64,000 nt of DNA from UBA7672 sp041166025 (GCA_041166025.1 JBEAMJ010000050.1:1-64000), one strand, 5' to 3'. Positions 53,217 through 63,011 are shown, counted from the first letter of the stretch. Numbers and translations are program-made. Notes: generated from the sequence alone by a model not told the origin.

Positions 53217-56200
53217 CTATTCGTCGCCCATCGTGGCGGCGCGGAGCTGGCGAAGGAGGGAGACGCTGGCCTCGCCGGTGACCGGGAGGTCGTTGGCGCG
53301 CTCGAACTGGCGTATGGCGTCGGCTGTGCGGGGGCTCAGCTTGCCGTCGGTTGTCCCGGGCGAGTAGCCGAGACGCTGGAGCAGGCGCTGGGCCTCCGAA
53401 ACCTGGCCTGGAGAGGCGATGTCCCATGGTCTAACCCCAAAATCGCCATTTGCGCGAGCGATGGGTTGCTTGGGATTGAAGGCGCGGGCGCGTCGCTTGA
53501 TCGACTCCGACTGCGTTGGCTGCATCTCGGACAGAAGGGCCCGCGCCCTGCGGCCTGCATCCTGGTCGCCCGCGCGCCCGGCGACCTCAAACCAGTAGGC
53601 GGCTTCTGCCTTGTCCTCGCTGAGACCGAGGCCCTGTTCATAAAGCACGGCAAGATTGTACTGGCTGTCAACCAGGCCGAGTTCGGCGGCCGTGCGGAAC
53701 CATTCCACCGCTGCGGCATAGCTCTGCGGTCCGGCATCGCCTTCCGCATAGAAGACGGCGAGATCGTGCATGGCGAGGCGATTGCCGCCGATGGCGGCCT
53801 TTTCGGTCCAGGAACGGCTGGCGGCCATGTCGCGCGGCACGCCTTCGCCGCGTTCGTAGAGCTTGGCGATGCGATATTCGGCCATGACGAGCCCGCGGCT
53901 CGCAGCTTCCCTGAGTAACTGGACGGCGCGGGCCTTTTCTCCGCTGGCGAGCATTTCGAGCGCCTGATCGTGTAGAGCGACCGGGTCGCCAGCGCGGACC
54001 GCGTCGGCAAGCGTCAGCGGCGGCTTCGCGCCAGGATCGCTGACAGCGGAAGACGCAAGTGCGGGAGTCGTCGCGGCGGTTGGATTTGTCGTGGCGGTCG
54101 CGTCTTCGGCCAGCAGGCCGGCGCCCGGATCGGTCTCGCTGAACAGCACGGTGTCGGTCGCGCCAGCTGGCGCTGCAGCGGCTTCCGGAGCCGTGGCGTC
54201 ACGTTTCGCGAAGTCGTCGCCCTGCGCCTCCTGCTTGCCGCGCATCACGGTAAACGCGGCGCCGCCGGCCACGGCAACCGTGAGAACCGCCGAGGCGATG
54301 AGGGGGCCCCTGCCCAGGCCTTTGCGGCCGGAGCTGGTGACGGTTTCAATCCGTCGGCCCTGACGTGCGGCACGGCGAGCCTCTTCGAGATAATTCGCAG
54401 GCAGGCGGTCAAGGCCATCGTCGGGCGGCAGGTCCGCGACGAAACCGTCTGGCGATGGCGCGGGGGCAAGCAGCTCATCGTCGGCTTCAAGAAGGTCTTC
54501 GATGCGGTTGGCGGGCTCTGCGCCACTCTTGGCAGGCGCGGCGCCTTCATCGAACAGGTGTGCGTCGCGCGGATCAGGACTTTTGTCGAAAGGTGGCGGC
54601 TCGACCCCGACTATGTCCGGTGACTCGGGAGCTTCGTCAGTGTTGTCGGCAATTTCGAGCTCGGCCTGGAGTATGCGCCTGGCCTCCTCGCCCGCGTCGT
54701 CGATCAATACATAATCGTCGGCAGCGGCGGGAATGTCGCGCGAGACCTGCGGCGCTGGCTGGTCGCCGTGCGCGTCCTCAACGCTTTCAAGCCGGCGGGC
54801 GAGCGAAGACACTGTCTTCTGGACGGGAATGAGCGCAGCCGCCGTCTGCTCGGCGGACTCCTCCATGCGGCGCTGCACTTCGGACAGTACGTCGCTGAGT
54901 TTAGTTTCGTAGGTGCGTCCGCTATCGGCTAAGCGAGTCTCGAAGGCGCGCTGGGAGTCGAGCGCTTGGGATTGCAGACGCTCGACGGCGCGGGCGACCT
55001 GTTCGCCGATCTGGCCGATCGCCTGCGCGCTGCGATGTTCGCTTTCTTTGACGCGTTCGTCGAGACGATCCGCCAGTCGATCGATTTCAGAGTTTTCGAG
55101 GGTGCGTCCTGCAACGGCGGACTCGGCCATGCGATCGTTGAGCCGCTGGATGCTTTCATCGTGCCGACGCTGCAACCGCTCGGCGACGATGGCGACCTGT
55201 TCTCCGACAGCATCGATGGCGTTCGCGCTGCGCTTTTCTAGCGCCTGAAGCTTGTCCTCGACAGCCGTGTTGAGGCGGCCGATGTCGGCGCGCGTGCTGC
55301 TTTCGGCGGTGCCCAGGCGGGCGTCGATGGTGTCGGCGAGGTTTGCGATCTCGCGGCGCACTTCGTCGATGGAACGCTCATCCCCGCGCGCTTCGACGGC
55401 GCGCAGGCGATCGTCGACCGCGCGCGAGAGCCTGTCGACCTGGGAACTCATCGCCTCGATCGCATCGGCCTGACGCGCTTCCGAGACCTGGATCTGGTTC
55501 TGGAGATTGCTGATCGCTCGTTCGAGGCGTTCGATCTTTTCCGGGTTGGCTGTGCGCAGAACTTCCTCAAGCCGGCGCTCCATGTCCGCACGCGCCGCAT
55601 GGATGGGCCGGGTCATGTCTTCGGCGAACGAATCGAGGCGTTTCTGGAACACCTGCTGCAGGTGGGCCATGTCCTCGGTGGAGCGGGCCGGCCCCTGCTG
55701 GATGCGCTCGTCGATGTCGTTGACTGCCCGTTCGAGCACGCCGACTGCAGTGTCGGTCTTCCGCTCGGTGCGGGAGACGCGCTCGGTGATGCGGCTCACG
55801 GCATCGCTTAGCGTGTTCATCGCCTCGCGTGTCTTTTCTTCGATCGCGTCGACGCGATCGAGGACCTCTTTTGACATGGCGCGCGAACGCGAGAGGTTGG
55901 ATTCGAGCGCGCGCTCCATCCGCCACGTCGTATCGCCGACCGCGCGCTCGGCCTTGGTCTCGAACATCTCGAAGCGCGATGCGGCGTCCGTGATGCGCGC
56001 AAGCCCGGCCTCGATGCGGCGTTCCGTTGCGTTCAGTTTCTCCTCGATTTGGTCGACCCGCCCGCTCACGCCGGCGGTGTTGGAGCGGACCGCGTTGCTG
56101 ATCGCCTGGTCCATCGAACGCGCGACATCGTCGACTTTCGAAGAGACCTGCATGACCGTGTCGTCGAACAGTGTGCGCAGGCTCTGTTGCTCGCGCTCCG

Positions 56201-56714
56201 CCTCACCAAGGCGATCCTGCAGGGTTTCGGAGAGCCGCCCGAGCGAAGCTTCGAGTGTGCGCAGGCCCGCCAGCGTTTCCCCGGATCCCTGGCTTGATTC
56301 CAGCGCGTCGATTCGGCTCCGCAGAGCCGACTGCGTGGCTTCGATCTCGCCCATGGCGCGGGTGACGCGTTCCAGCGCCTGAAGCTGTGCCTTGCCGGAT
56401 GCGTCGACCTTGCCCATGAGGCCGAGAATTGATTTGTCGATCCCAGAGATTGCGCGCGCGGAACGACCTGTGGATGCTTCAAGACGTTGCGCGAGCTGGT
56501 CGATCTCCTGGGACATCCGGCGAAGGTCGCCATCGTGGGCCGCCCGGGGCGGCGGTTCGGACAGGTCGATGTCGCGGAATTCGTGCTCATCACCTTCCAG
56601 CAGAAGCGAGTTCAGGTACTGTCCCAGGGTCACGCCCTGGCGCGCGGCGCGTTCGCGGGCAACCGACCGCGCTTTCGGGTCGATCCCTTTCACACTCCAG
56701 GGCGCCTGAGTCAT
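53217..56714 (-). CDS. podJ: PodJ-like polar localization factor
   Basis: A 1165-residue protein with the architecture of Caulobacter PodJ. The N-terminus (PWSVKGIDPKARSVARERAA, then QGVTLGQYLNSLLLEGD) is PodJ-like. A very long coiled-coil region spans about residues 60-660, then an acidic Pro-rich part, one transmembrane helix (about 801-823, PLIASAVLTVAVAGGAAFTV), Sel1 repeats (about 909-1061) and a C-terminal peptidoglycan-binding domain (about 1093-1165, QRLLQRLGYSPGTTDGKLS). PodJ organises the new pole, recruiting pili and signalling proteins. It is longer than Caulobacter PodJ (about 970 residues). A CtrA-type site and three GANTC sites lie at or just before the start, so cell-cycle control is likely. 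Confidence 0.88.
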   Translation of the reverse strand: MTQAPWSVKGIDPKARSVARERAARQGVTLGQYLNSLLLEGDEHEFRDIDLSEPPPRAAHDGDLRRMSQEIDQLAQRLEASTGRSARAISGIDKSILGLMGKVDASGKAQLQALERVTRAMGEIEATQSALRSRIDALESSQGSGETLAGLRTLEASLGRLSETLQDRLGEAEREQQSLRTLFDDTVMQVSSKVDDVARSMDQAISNAVRSNTAGVSGRVDQIEEKLNATERRIEAGLARITDAASRFEMFETKAERAVGDTTWRMERALESNLSRSRAMSKEVLDRVDAIEEKTREAMNTLSDAVSRITERVSRTERKTDTAVGVLERAVNDIDERIQQGPARSTEDMAHLQQVFQKRLDSFAEDMTRPIHAARADMERRLEEVLRTANPEKIERLERAISNLQNQIQVSEARQADAIEAMSSQVDRLSRAVDDRLRAVEARGDERSIDEVRREIANLADTIDARLGTAESSTRADIGRLNTAVEDKLQALEKRSANAIDAVGEQVAIVAERLQRRHDESIQRLNDRMAESAVAGRTLENSEIDRLADRLDERVKESEHRSAQAIGQIGEQVARAVERLQSQALDSQRAFETRLADSGRTYETKLSDVLSEVQRRMEESAEQTAAALIPVQKTVSSLARRLESVEDAHGDQPAPQVSRDIPAAADDYVLIDDAGEEARRILQAELEIADNTDEAPESPDIVGVEPPPFDKSPDPRDAHLFDEGAAPAKSGAEPANRIEDLLEADDELLAPAPSPDGFVADLPPDDGLDRLPANYLEEARRAARQGRRIETVTSSGRKGLGRGPLIASAVLTVAVAGGAAFTVMRGKQEAQGDDFAKRDATAPEAAAAPAGATDTVLFSETDPGAGLLAEDATATTNPTAATTPALASSAVSDPGAKPPLTLADAVRAGDPVALHDQALEMLASGEKARAVQLLREAASRGLVMAEYRIAKLYERGEGVPRDMAASRSWTEKAAIGGNRLAMHDLAVFYAEGDAGPQSYAAAVEWFRTAAELGLVDSQYNLAVLYEQGLGLSEDKAEAAYWFEVAGRAGDQDAGRRARALLSEMQPTQSESIKRRARAFNPKQPIARANGDFGVRPWDIASPGQVSEAQRLLQRLGYSPGTTDGKLSPRTADAIRQFERANDLPVTGEASVSLLRQLRAATMGDE

Positions 56715-56747
56715 TTCCAGCTCCGAATGGAATCGCGCACGCGACTC
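56708..56747. promoter_or_regulatory. Cluster of three GANTC (CcrM-type) sites at the podJ start
   Basis: GAGTC at 56708-56712, GAATC at 56730-56734 and GACTC at 56743-56747 fall within 40 bases around the podJ start. GANTC is the target of the cell-cycle methylase CcrM, and such sites are enriched at GcrA-controlled promoters in Caulobacterales. Confidence 0.55.
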
Positions 56748-56783
56748 GCGATCCCCTTTCCGAACCAGTTGGCGATCAGGGGC

Positions 56784-56798
56784 TTAAGGGCGCGTTAA
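56784..56798. promoter_or_regulatory. CtrA-type binding site upstream of podJ
   Basis: TTAAGGGCGCGTTAA is a perfect TTAA-N7-TTAA full site, the consensus of the cell-cycle regulator CtrA. It lies 70 bases upstream of the podJ-like start and 145 bases upstream of the divergent merR-type gene. Confidence 0.65.
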
Positions 56799-56942
56799 GT
56801 ATAAACATCCGGGGCCCGTAAACGGGTGGGGGCCTTGGTTGACGCAGGGGGTAGCTAACGTTACGTATTGCTTGGCGTTAACTGATAGACGCAGCCTGTG
56901 CTCCCCCACAGTGCACATAAAAGATGCAACGGGAGGCAGAGA

Positions 56943-57401
56943 TTGAAGACGTACACGATAAGCGAGCTTGCGCGCGAGTTTCAGGTAACCCCGCGCGCGC
57001 TTCGGTTCTACGAGGACAAGGGTCTGCTGTCGCCGACGCGCGATGGCCTCAACCGCGTCTATTCGGCCCGTGACCGCGCAAGGTTGAAGCTCATACTTCA
57101 GGGCAAGAGTGTGGGTTTTTCACTGTCGGACATTCGTGAAATCCTCGACCTCTATACCCTTGAAGGCCATCGCGCGCAGTTGAAGCTTTCGCTCAAGAAG
57201 TCGCGCGAGCAGATCAAGAACCTTGAGAAGCAGCGCGAGGACATTGAGGCGGCGCTGGAGACACTCCAAAAGGGTGTTCGCTGGGCTGAGGAAAAGCTTC
57301 AGGAACTCGGGCCTGGTCCGGACGTGGAGCAGTCGGCGCGTGCCTATGAGCGCGTCGCGCGTGCCGGTCTGGACGGCGACGTGGCCCATCTCGACAGCTG
57401 A
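56943..57401 (+). CDS. MerR-family regulator of the fatty-acid operon
   Basis: A 152-residue regulator. The HTH_MerR domain (TYTISELAREFQVTPRALRF, YEDKGLLSPTR, GLNRVYSARDRARL) is followed by a coiled coil (LKKSREQIKNLEKQREDIEA). There is no effector domain with metal-binding cysteines, as in the LiuR/CadR-like branch linked to acyl-CoA catabolism. The start is a TTG at 56943 with GGGAGG upstream. It precedes the acyl-CoA dehydrogenase gene by 114 bases, so it probably controls that operon. Confidence 0.85.
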   Translation: MKTYTISELAREFQVTPRALRFYEDKGLLSPTRDGLNRVYSARDRARLKLILQGKSVGFSLSDIREILDLYTLEGHRAQLKLSLKKSREQIKNLEKQREDIEAALETLQKGVRWAEEKLQELGPGPDVEQSARAYERVARAGLDGDVAHLDS

Positions 57402-57515
57402 CGCAGAGACACACTCGACGATCGCCCGCTTGATGGTATGACGCCGGGGCACTGCCCGCCGGTCGCGCGGCGGCTTGAGCGCTGCCAGGTTTGCGTAACG
57501 CTGAGGTGAGGATCG

Positions 57516-59300
57516 ATGCCAAGGTATCAGGCGCCGCTCAGGGACATGAAGTTCCTGCTCAACGAAGTGCTTGAGATCGGATCGTATTCGAACCTCCCCC
57601 GGTTTGCCGATGCGCCGGCGGATGTAATCGATGCCGTTCTCGATGGCGGGGCGACATTTGCACAGGAAGTGCTGCAGCCGATCAATGCGATCGGTGACCG
57701 GCAGGGCTGCAGGCGGAACCCGGACGCTTCGGTGAAGACGCCGGATGGTTTTCCCGCCGCCTACAAGCAGATGTCAGAGGATGGCTGGATGGCGATCTCG
57801 GCCGACCAGCAATGGGGCGGGCAGGGACTGCCGCGCGTAGTCTCAATGCCGTTCCTGGAAATGTGTTCGTCGGCCAACATGGCCTTCGCCATGTATCCGG
57901 GCCTGACCCGCGGCGCGGCCGAGGCGATCCAGGAGGGCGGATCCGAAGAGCAGAAGAAGACTTACCTGCCGAACATGATGACCGGCAAATGGGCCGGCAC
58001 GATGAACCTGACCGAACCCCAGTGCGGGACAGACTTGGGCCTGATCCGCACCAAAGCGGTTCCACAGTCGGATGGAACCTATAAAATCACGGGACAGAAG
58101 ATCTGGATCTCCGGCGGCGAGCAGGACCTCACGGAGAACATCATCCAGCTTGTGCTGGCGCGAATCGAGGGTGGCCCTGAAGGCATCAAGGGCATCTCGC
58201 TTTTCATCGTGCCAAAATTCCTCGTCAACTCCGATGGCTCGCTCGGCGCGCGGAACGCATTCCAGTGCGGGGGGCTCGAAGAGAAGATGGGCATCCACGG
58301 CAACGCGACGTGCGTGATGCACTATGAAGGTGCGACGGGCTATCTCGTCGGCGAGGCGCACAAGGGCATGCGCACCATGTTCGTGATGATGAACGAGGCG
58401 CGCCTCGGTGTCGGTCTGCAAGGTCTAGCGCAGGCTGAGGTGGCCTTCCAGAATGCGGCGGACTTCGCGCGCGAGCGACTCCAGGGGCGCTCGATCACAG
58501 GCGCAAAGGCGCCGGACAAGCCGGCCGATCCGATCATCGTGCATCCCGATGTGCGACGCATGCTGATGGACATGAAGGCGTTCACCGAGGGCGCGCGCGC
58601 CTTTGCTTACTGGACTGCGCTCCAGGGCGACCTGCTCCATGTGTCGCCCGATCCGCTGGTGCGCGAAAAGGCCGACGATCGCATGGCGTTGCTGACGCCG
58701 GTCATCAAGGCATTCCTGACCGATCGCGGGTTCAAGTGCGCGTCGGATGCGCTGCAGCTTCATGGTGGCACGGGCTATACGCGCGATCAGGGGATCGAGC
58801 AGTTCGTTCGTGATGCCCGCATCGCGCTGATCTATGAGGGCACCAACGGAATTCAGGCGCTCGACCTTGTTGGTCGCAAGCTGGCCGCCAATGGCGGCCG
58901 GGCGGTGTTCGGCTTCTTTAACGATCTCGAAGAATTCGCGTCGTCCAACGATGGCAACGAGAAAATGAAACCCTATGTCGAGGGCGTGCAGGTCGCGACC
59001 GGCCAGTTGAAGGAAGCCACGATGTGGCTGATGCAAAACGGGATGTCGAATTTCGACAATGCCGGTGCGTCAAGCCACGACTATCTTCAGCTGTTCGGCC
59101 TGACGGCTTTTGCGCTGATGTGGGCGAAGATGGCGAAGGCAGCGCTTGAGCGCGAGGCGACCGGCGACCGCTTCTATACGGACAAGCTTGCGACGGCCCG
59201 CTATTTCTTCGAGCGCGTCTTGCCTGACGCTACGTCACATCTCGCAAAGGTAAAGACGGGCGCCGGGCCCGTAATGGCCCTTGGCGCAGATGCATTCTGA
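57516..59300 (+). CDS. Acyl-CoA dehydrogenase
   Basis: A 594-residue FAD enzyme for the first step of fatty-acid beta-oxidation. It starts with the AcdN-like stretch YQAPLRDMKFLLNEVLEIGS, then the N-terminal helical domain, the beta domain with MNLTEPQCGTDLGLIRTKA, and the C-terminal helical domain with YEGTNGIQALDLVGRKL, where the catalytic Glu (of YEGT) sits. A further C-terminal domain of about 120 residues, typical of the 590-600-residue subfamily, ends the protein. Upstream of fadA and fadJ-type genes on the same strand, it completes the pathway. Confidence 0.93.
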   Translation: MPRYQAPLRDMKFLLNEVLEIGSYSNLPRFADAPADVIDAVLDGGATFAQEVLQPINAIGDRQGCRRNPDASVKTPDGFPAAYKQMSEDGWMAISADQQWGGQGLPRVVSMPFLEMCSSANMAFAMYPGLTRGAAEAIQEGGSEEQKKTYLPNMMTGKWAGTMNLTEPQCGTDLGLIRTKAVPQSDGTYKITGQKIWISGGEQDLTENIIQLVLARIEGGPEGIKGISLFIVPKFLVNSDGSLGARNAFQCGGLEEKMGIHGNATCVMHYEGATGYLVGEAHKGMRTMFVMMNEARLGVGLQGLAQAEVAFQNAADFARERLQGRSITGAKAPDKPADPIIVHPDVRRMLMDMKAFTEGARAFAYWTALQGDLLHVSPDPLVREKADDRMALLTPVIKAFLTDRGFKCASDALQLHGGTGYTRDQGIEQFVRDARIALIYEGTNGIQALDLVGRKLAANGGRAVFGFFNDLEEFASSNDGNEKMKPYVEGVQVATGQLKEATMWLMQNGMSNFDNAGASSHDYLQLFGLTAFALMWAKMAKAALEREATGDRFYTDKLATARYFFERVLPDATSHLAKVKTGAGPVMALGADAF

Positions 59301-59368
59301 GGGTCCGCCAGCCATTGGCGTCCTCGCACCGGGCTCCTCAGGGAGCCAGAATTTCAAGGGAGGCCGCC

Positions 59369-60577
59369 ATGGCCGAAGCCTACATCTATGACGCCGTTCG
59401 CACGCCTCGCGGCAAGGGCAAGAGCACAGGATCGCTGCACGAAATCACGTCGCTGCAGCTGGCGACCCAAGCCTTGAAGGCGATCAAGGATCGCAACGGG
59501 CTCAAAAACACCGACAAGATCGATGACGTGATCCTCGGTTGCGTAACGCCGATCGGCGAGCAGGGATCGGACATTGCGCGCATCGCCGTGCTGAACGCAG
59601 ACTATTCCGAGACGACGGCGGGCGTGCAGGTGGATCGCTTCTGCGCATCTGGCCTAGAGGCCTGCAATATCGCGGCCGCGAAAGTCATGACTGGCGAGGC
59701 CGACATGGCGATCGGTGGTGGCGTCGAGGCCATGAGCCGCGTGCCGATGGGATCGAATGGCGGCGCGTGGGCATCGAACCCTGAGATCGCGATCAAGTCC
59801 TACTTCGCCCCGCAAGGCATCGGCGCCGACCTGATCGCGACCAAGTACGGCTTCTCGCGCGATGATGTGGACGCTTACGCAGTGGAAAGCCAGAAGCGGG
59901 CCGCCAAGGCTTGGCAGGAAGGCCGATTCAAGAAGTCGGTTGTGCCCGTGAAGGACCAGCTTGGGGTGACGATCCTCGCGCACGACGAAACCGTGCGTGG
60001 CGATACGACGATGCAGACGTTGGCCGCACTCTCCCCTTCGTTCGAGCAGATGGGCCAGATGGCGTTCGACGATGTCGTCAAGCAACGCTACCCGGAGGTC
60101 GAGAAGATCAACCACGTGCACCATGCCGGTAACTCGTCGGGCATCGTGGACGGCGCCTCGGCCGTGCTGATCGGCAACAAGGAGACGGGTGATGCGCTCG
60201 GCCTGAAGCCGCGGGCGCGGATCAAGGGCTTCGCGTCGATCGGTTCGGAGCCGTCGATCATGCTGACCGGCCCCTCGCTGGTGACGCAGAAGCTTCTCAA
60301 GAAGCTGGGCATGGAGGTCGGCGACATTGACCTCTACGAGCTCAACGAAGCTTTCGCCTCGGTCGTATTGCGCATGATGCAAGCGCTCGACATCCCGCAT
60401 GAGAAGATGAACGTGAATGGCGGCGCCATCGCGATGGGTCATCCTCTCGGAGCGACCGGCGGCATGATCCTCGGCACGGTGCTCGACGAGCTGGAGCGCT
60501 CGGACAAGGAGACGGCGCTCGCCGTGCTCTGCGTCGGCGCCGGCATGGGGACGGCAACGGTGATCGAGCGCGTGTGA
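59369..60577 (+). CDS. fadA: Acetyl-CoA C-acyltransferase (thiolase)
   Basis: A 402-residue thiolase that cleaves 3-ketoacyl-CoA in the last step of beta-oxidation. The nucleophile is Cys92 (VDRFCASGLEACN). The C-terminal catalytic motifs are GGAIAMGHPLGATGG and the second cysteine in CVGAGMGTATVIERV. The ATG at 59369 follows AAGGGAGG; an upstream in-frame start at 59315 has no such site. Its stop overlaps the next gene as TGATG. Confidence 0.95.
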   Translation: MAEAYIYDAVRTPRGKGKSTGSLHEITSLQLATQALKAIKDRNGLKNTDKIDDVILGCVTPIGEQGSDIARIAVLNADYSETTAGVQVDRFCASGLEACNIAAAKVMTGEADMAIGGGVEAMSRVPMGSNGGAWASNPEIAIKSYFAPQGIGADLIATKYGFSRDDVDAYAVESQKRAAKAWQEGRFKKSVVPVKDQLGVTILAHDETVRGDTTMQTLAALSPSFEQMGQMAFDDVVKQRYPEVEKINHVHHAGNSSGIVDGASAVLIGNKETGDALGLKPRARIKGFASIGSEPSIMLTGPSLVTQKLLKKLGMEVGDIDLYELNEAFASVVLRMMQALDIPHEKMNVNGGAIAMGHPLGATGGMILGTVLDELERSDKETALAVLCVGAGMGTATVIERV

Positions 60578-60786
60578 TGCGGATCGATGAGGCCAAGCTG
60601 AGCGCGCTGATCATTTCGGCGCTCACGGGCGCTGGCCTCACGGTGTTTCTCAACCAGGACATGCACGATCTCGGTGCAGTCTTGGCGATCACCGGTCCGA
60701 TTACGCTGGTGATGGGGGCGGTGCTGTTCCTGTTCGCGTCTGACAATATCAAGAAGGGCGGCGACAAGCCGCCAAAAGGTGAATGA
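60577..60786 (+). CDS. Tiny two-helix membrane protein in the fad operon
   Basis: A 69-residue protein with two hydrophobic segments (LSALIISALTGAGLTVFLNQ and VLAITGPITLVMGAVLFLFA) and a charged tail. Its ATG overlaps the fadA stop (TGATG) and its stop overlaps the fadJ-type start (ATGA), so it is translationally coupled on both sides. This tight coupling argues for a real gene; it could anchor the two beta-oxidation enzymes at the membrane, which is a guess. Confidence 0.65.
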   Translation: MRIDEAKLSALIISALTGAGLTVFLNQDMHDLGAVLAITGPITLVMGAVLFLFASDNIKKGGDKPPKGE

Positions 60787-63011
60787 CCATGAAACTCGAA
60801 ACATTCGGCTGGGACGTGGATGCAGACGGCATCGCAACGGCCACCTTCGACGTGCCGGGCCGCTCGATGAACACACTGACTGCCAAGGCCATTGCAGACC
60901 TGGGCGCCATCGCGAGGGAAGTGGCGACGAACGATGCGATCAAGGGCCTGGTCATCACCTCGGGCAAGGCCAGCGGCTTCTGTGCCGGTGCGGACCTCGG
61001 CGAACTGGGAGGCGGCTCCGGGGGCGGCGGCGCGAAGGACGCCGATCCCGAAGCGCAGCTGAAGGCGGCGTTCGAGCGCTCCTTCAGCATGAACAAGCTG
61101 ATGCGCGGGCTCGAGGCCGGCAAGAAGCCAGTGGCCTGCGCCATCAACGGCCTTGCTCTAGGCGGCGGTCTGGAAGTTGCGCTGGCCTGCCATTATCGCA
61201 TCGCGGCGAACGACAATCCCAAGCTTCAGCTTGGACTTCCCGAGGCCAAGGTGGGCCTCCTGCCCGGCGGCGGCGGCACGCAACGCCTTCCGCGTCTCAT
61301 GGGTGCGCAAGCGGCTGCGCCCTTCCTCCTGCAGGGCGAGAGCATGACGGCTGAACAGGCCAAATCGAACGGCGTGGTGCACGACATTGCGCCGACCAGC
61401 GAACTGGTCGCCAGGGCAAAGGCCTGGTGCAAGGCGAACCCCAACGCCAAGGCGCCGTGGGACGATCCCAAGTTCAAGGTTCCAGGCGGGCTACCGAATT
61501 CGCAGCAGGGCTCAACGGTGTTCACATTCGGCTCGGCCATGCTGGCGAAGCAGACCTGGGGCAACTACCCTGCGCAGAAGCACATTCTCTCCGCCGTCTA
61601 TGAGGGCCTCAGCGTGCCGATCGATGCGGGTCTCCGCATCGAGAGCCGCTACTTCGTCAAGACGCTGATGACGCCGGAAGCGAAAGGCATGATCCGCTCG
61701 CTTTTCCTGTCGATGCAGGATCTTTCGAAGGGCGCGTCGCGACCGGCGGGCTTCCCCACATTCGAGATCAAGAAAGCCGTGGTCGTGGGCGCTGGCCTGA
61801 TGGGCGCAGGCATCGCCTATGTGCAGGCGAAGGCGGGTATCCCGACCGTGTTGCTCGACGTCAGCCAGGACGCGGCCGACAAGGGCAAGGATTACTCGCG
61901 CAAGATCGTCGAGAAGGATGTCTCCCGCGGCAAGATGACGAAAGAGAAGGGCGATGCACTGCTGGCGCTGATCACGCCGTCGGCGGACTATGCGTTGGTG
62001 AAGGGCGCCGACATTGTCGTCGAGGCCGTGTTCGAAAACGTCGAACTGAAAGCCAAGGTGACGGCGCAGGTCGAGGAGCATCTGGGTGACGCCGCCGTGA
62101 TGGGCACGAATACGTCCACGCTGCCGATCACGGGTCTCGCCAAGGCGTCGAAGCGCCCGGCGAATTTCATCGGCATACACTTCTTCTCTCCGGTCGAGCG
62201 GATGGGCTTGGTCGAGATCATCATGGGCAAGGAGACGTCGCAGGAGACGCTCGCCAAGACCATGGACTATGTGCTCAAGATCAAGAAGACGCCGGTGGCC
62301 GTGAACGATTTCCGCGGTTTCTACACCAGCCGCGTGTTCGGCACTTATCCGGAAGAAGGCATGACTATGCTGGGCGAAGGCATCGCGCCGGCGATCATCG
62401 AGAATGTCGGGCGCATGGCGGGCATGCCAATGGGACCACTGGAGGTTTCGGACTCTGTCGGCATCGACACGATGTTGAAGATCGGCCGCGAGAGCGCAAA
62501 GGTCTTGGGCCGATCTTACGAGCAGAACCCGGTTGGTGATCTCGTTGCCTGGATCGTCGAAAGCCAGAACCGCGTTGGCCGCAAGGCTGGCAAGGGCTTC
62601 TATGACTACAACGAGGCCGGCAAGCCTTCGCGCCTGTTCCCGGATATCGGCAAGAAGATCGAGATCAAGACGAAGGAGTGCCCGCCGGAGCTGAAGGCCG
62701 AGCTGACCAAGCGCTTCCTCTATCGCCAGTGCATCGAGGTGGCGCGCTGCTTCGAGGAGGGTGTCATCCTCGATGCGCGCGATGCGGATGTCGGCTCGAT
62801 CCTCGCCTGGGGCTTTGCGCCGTACACGGGCGGCGTGTGCTCGTTCATGGATCTGAAGGTCGGCATCAAGACGTTCGTTGAGGAGTGCGATGCCCTAGCC
62901 GAGAAGCATGGCGAACGCTTCCGCCCGAACGCGCTGCTGCGCGAGATGGCCGCCAAGGGCCAGACCTTCTACTCGCGCTTCCCGCCGAAGGACCAGAAGG
63001 CGGCGGCTTAG
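60783..63011 (+). CDS. fadJ: Multifunctional beta-oxidation enzyme (enoyl-CoA hydratase / 3-hydroxyacyl-CoA dehydrogenase)
   Basis: A 742-residue FadJ/FadB-type protein that hydrates enoyl-CoA and oxidises 3-hydroxyacyl-CoA. The N-terminal crotonase domain (residues 1 to about 190) has GFCAGADLGELGGG and the catalytic-Glu region LGLPEAKVGLLPGGGGTQRL. The NAD-binding domain starts near residue 330 (KKAVVVGAGLMGAGIAYVQA), and the HCDH C-terminal domain follows (GFYTSRVFGTYPEEGMTML, then VGRKAGKGFYDYN). It works with FadA; together with the dehydrogenase upstream a full cycle is encoded. Overlapping ATGs at 60783 and 60789 are both possible starts. Confidence 0.94.
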   Translation: MTMKLETFGWDVDADGIATATFDVPGRSMNTLTAKAIADLGAIAREVATNDAIKGLVITSGKASGFCAGADLGELGGGSGGGGAKDADPEAQLKAAFERSFSMNKLMRGLEAGKKPVACAINGLALGGGLEVALACHYRIAANDNPKLQLGLPEAKVGLLPGGGGTQRLPRLMGAQAAAPFLLQGESMTAEQAKSNGVVHDIAPTSELVARAKAWCKANPNAKAPWDDPKFKVPGGLPNSQQGSTVFTFGSAMLAKQTWGNYPAQKHILSAVYEGLSVPIDAGLRIESRYFVKTLMTPEAKGMIRSLFLSMQDLSKGASRPAGFPTFEIKKAVVVGAGLMGAGIAYVQAKAGIPTVLLDVSQDAADKGKDYSRKIVEKDVSRGKMTKEKGDALLALITPSADYALVKGADIVVEAVFENVELKAKVTAQVEEHLGDAAVMGTNTSTLPITGLAKASKRPANFIGIHFFSPVERMGLVEIIMGKETSQETLAKTMDYVLKIKKTPVAVNDFRGFYTSRVFGTYPEEGMTMLGEGIAPAIIENVGRMAGMPMGPLEVSDSVGIDTMLKIGRESAKVLGRSYEQNPVGDLVAWIVESQNRVGRKAGKGFYDYNEAGKPSRLFPDIGKKIEIKTKECPPELKAELTKRFLYRQCIEVARCFEEGVILDARDADVGSILAWGFAPYTGGVCSFMDLKVGIKTFVEECDALAEKHGERFRPNALLREMAAKGQTFYSRFPPKDQKAAA

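Noticed and set aside
52216..53427. Upstream extension of the TIGR02186-like frame
   Set aside because: These codons read the TauE/SafE gene in another frame. The signal peptide and GTG with ribosome site at 52215 mark the true start, so there is no fusion protein.
57402..57515. MerR-type operator between the regulator and the acyl-CoA dehydrogenase gene
   Set aside because: A dyad with 19- or 20-base promoter spacing was looked for, but no convincing symmetric element was found.
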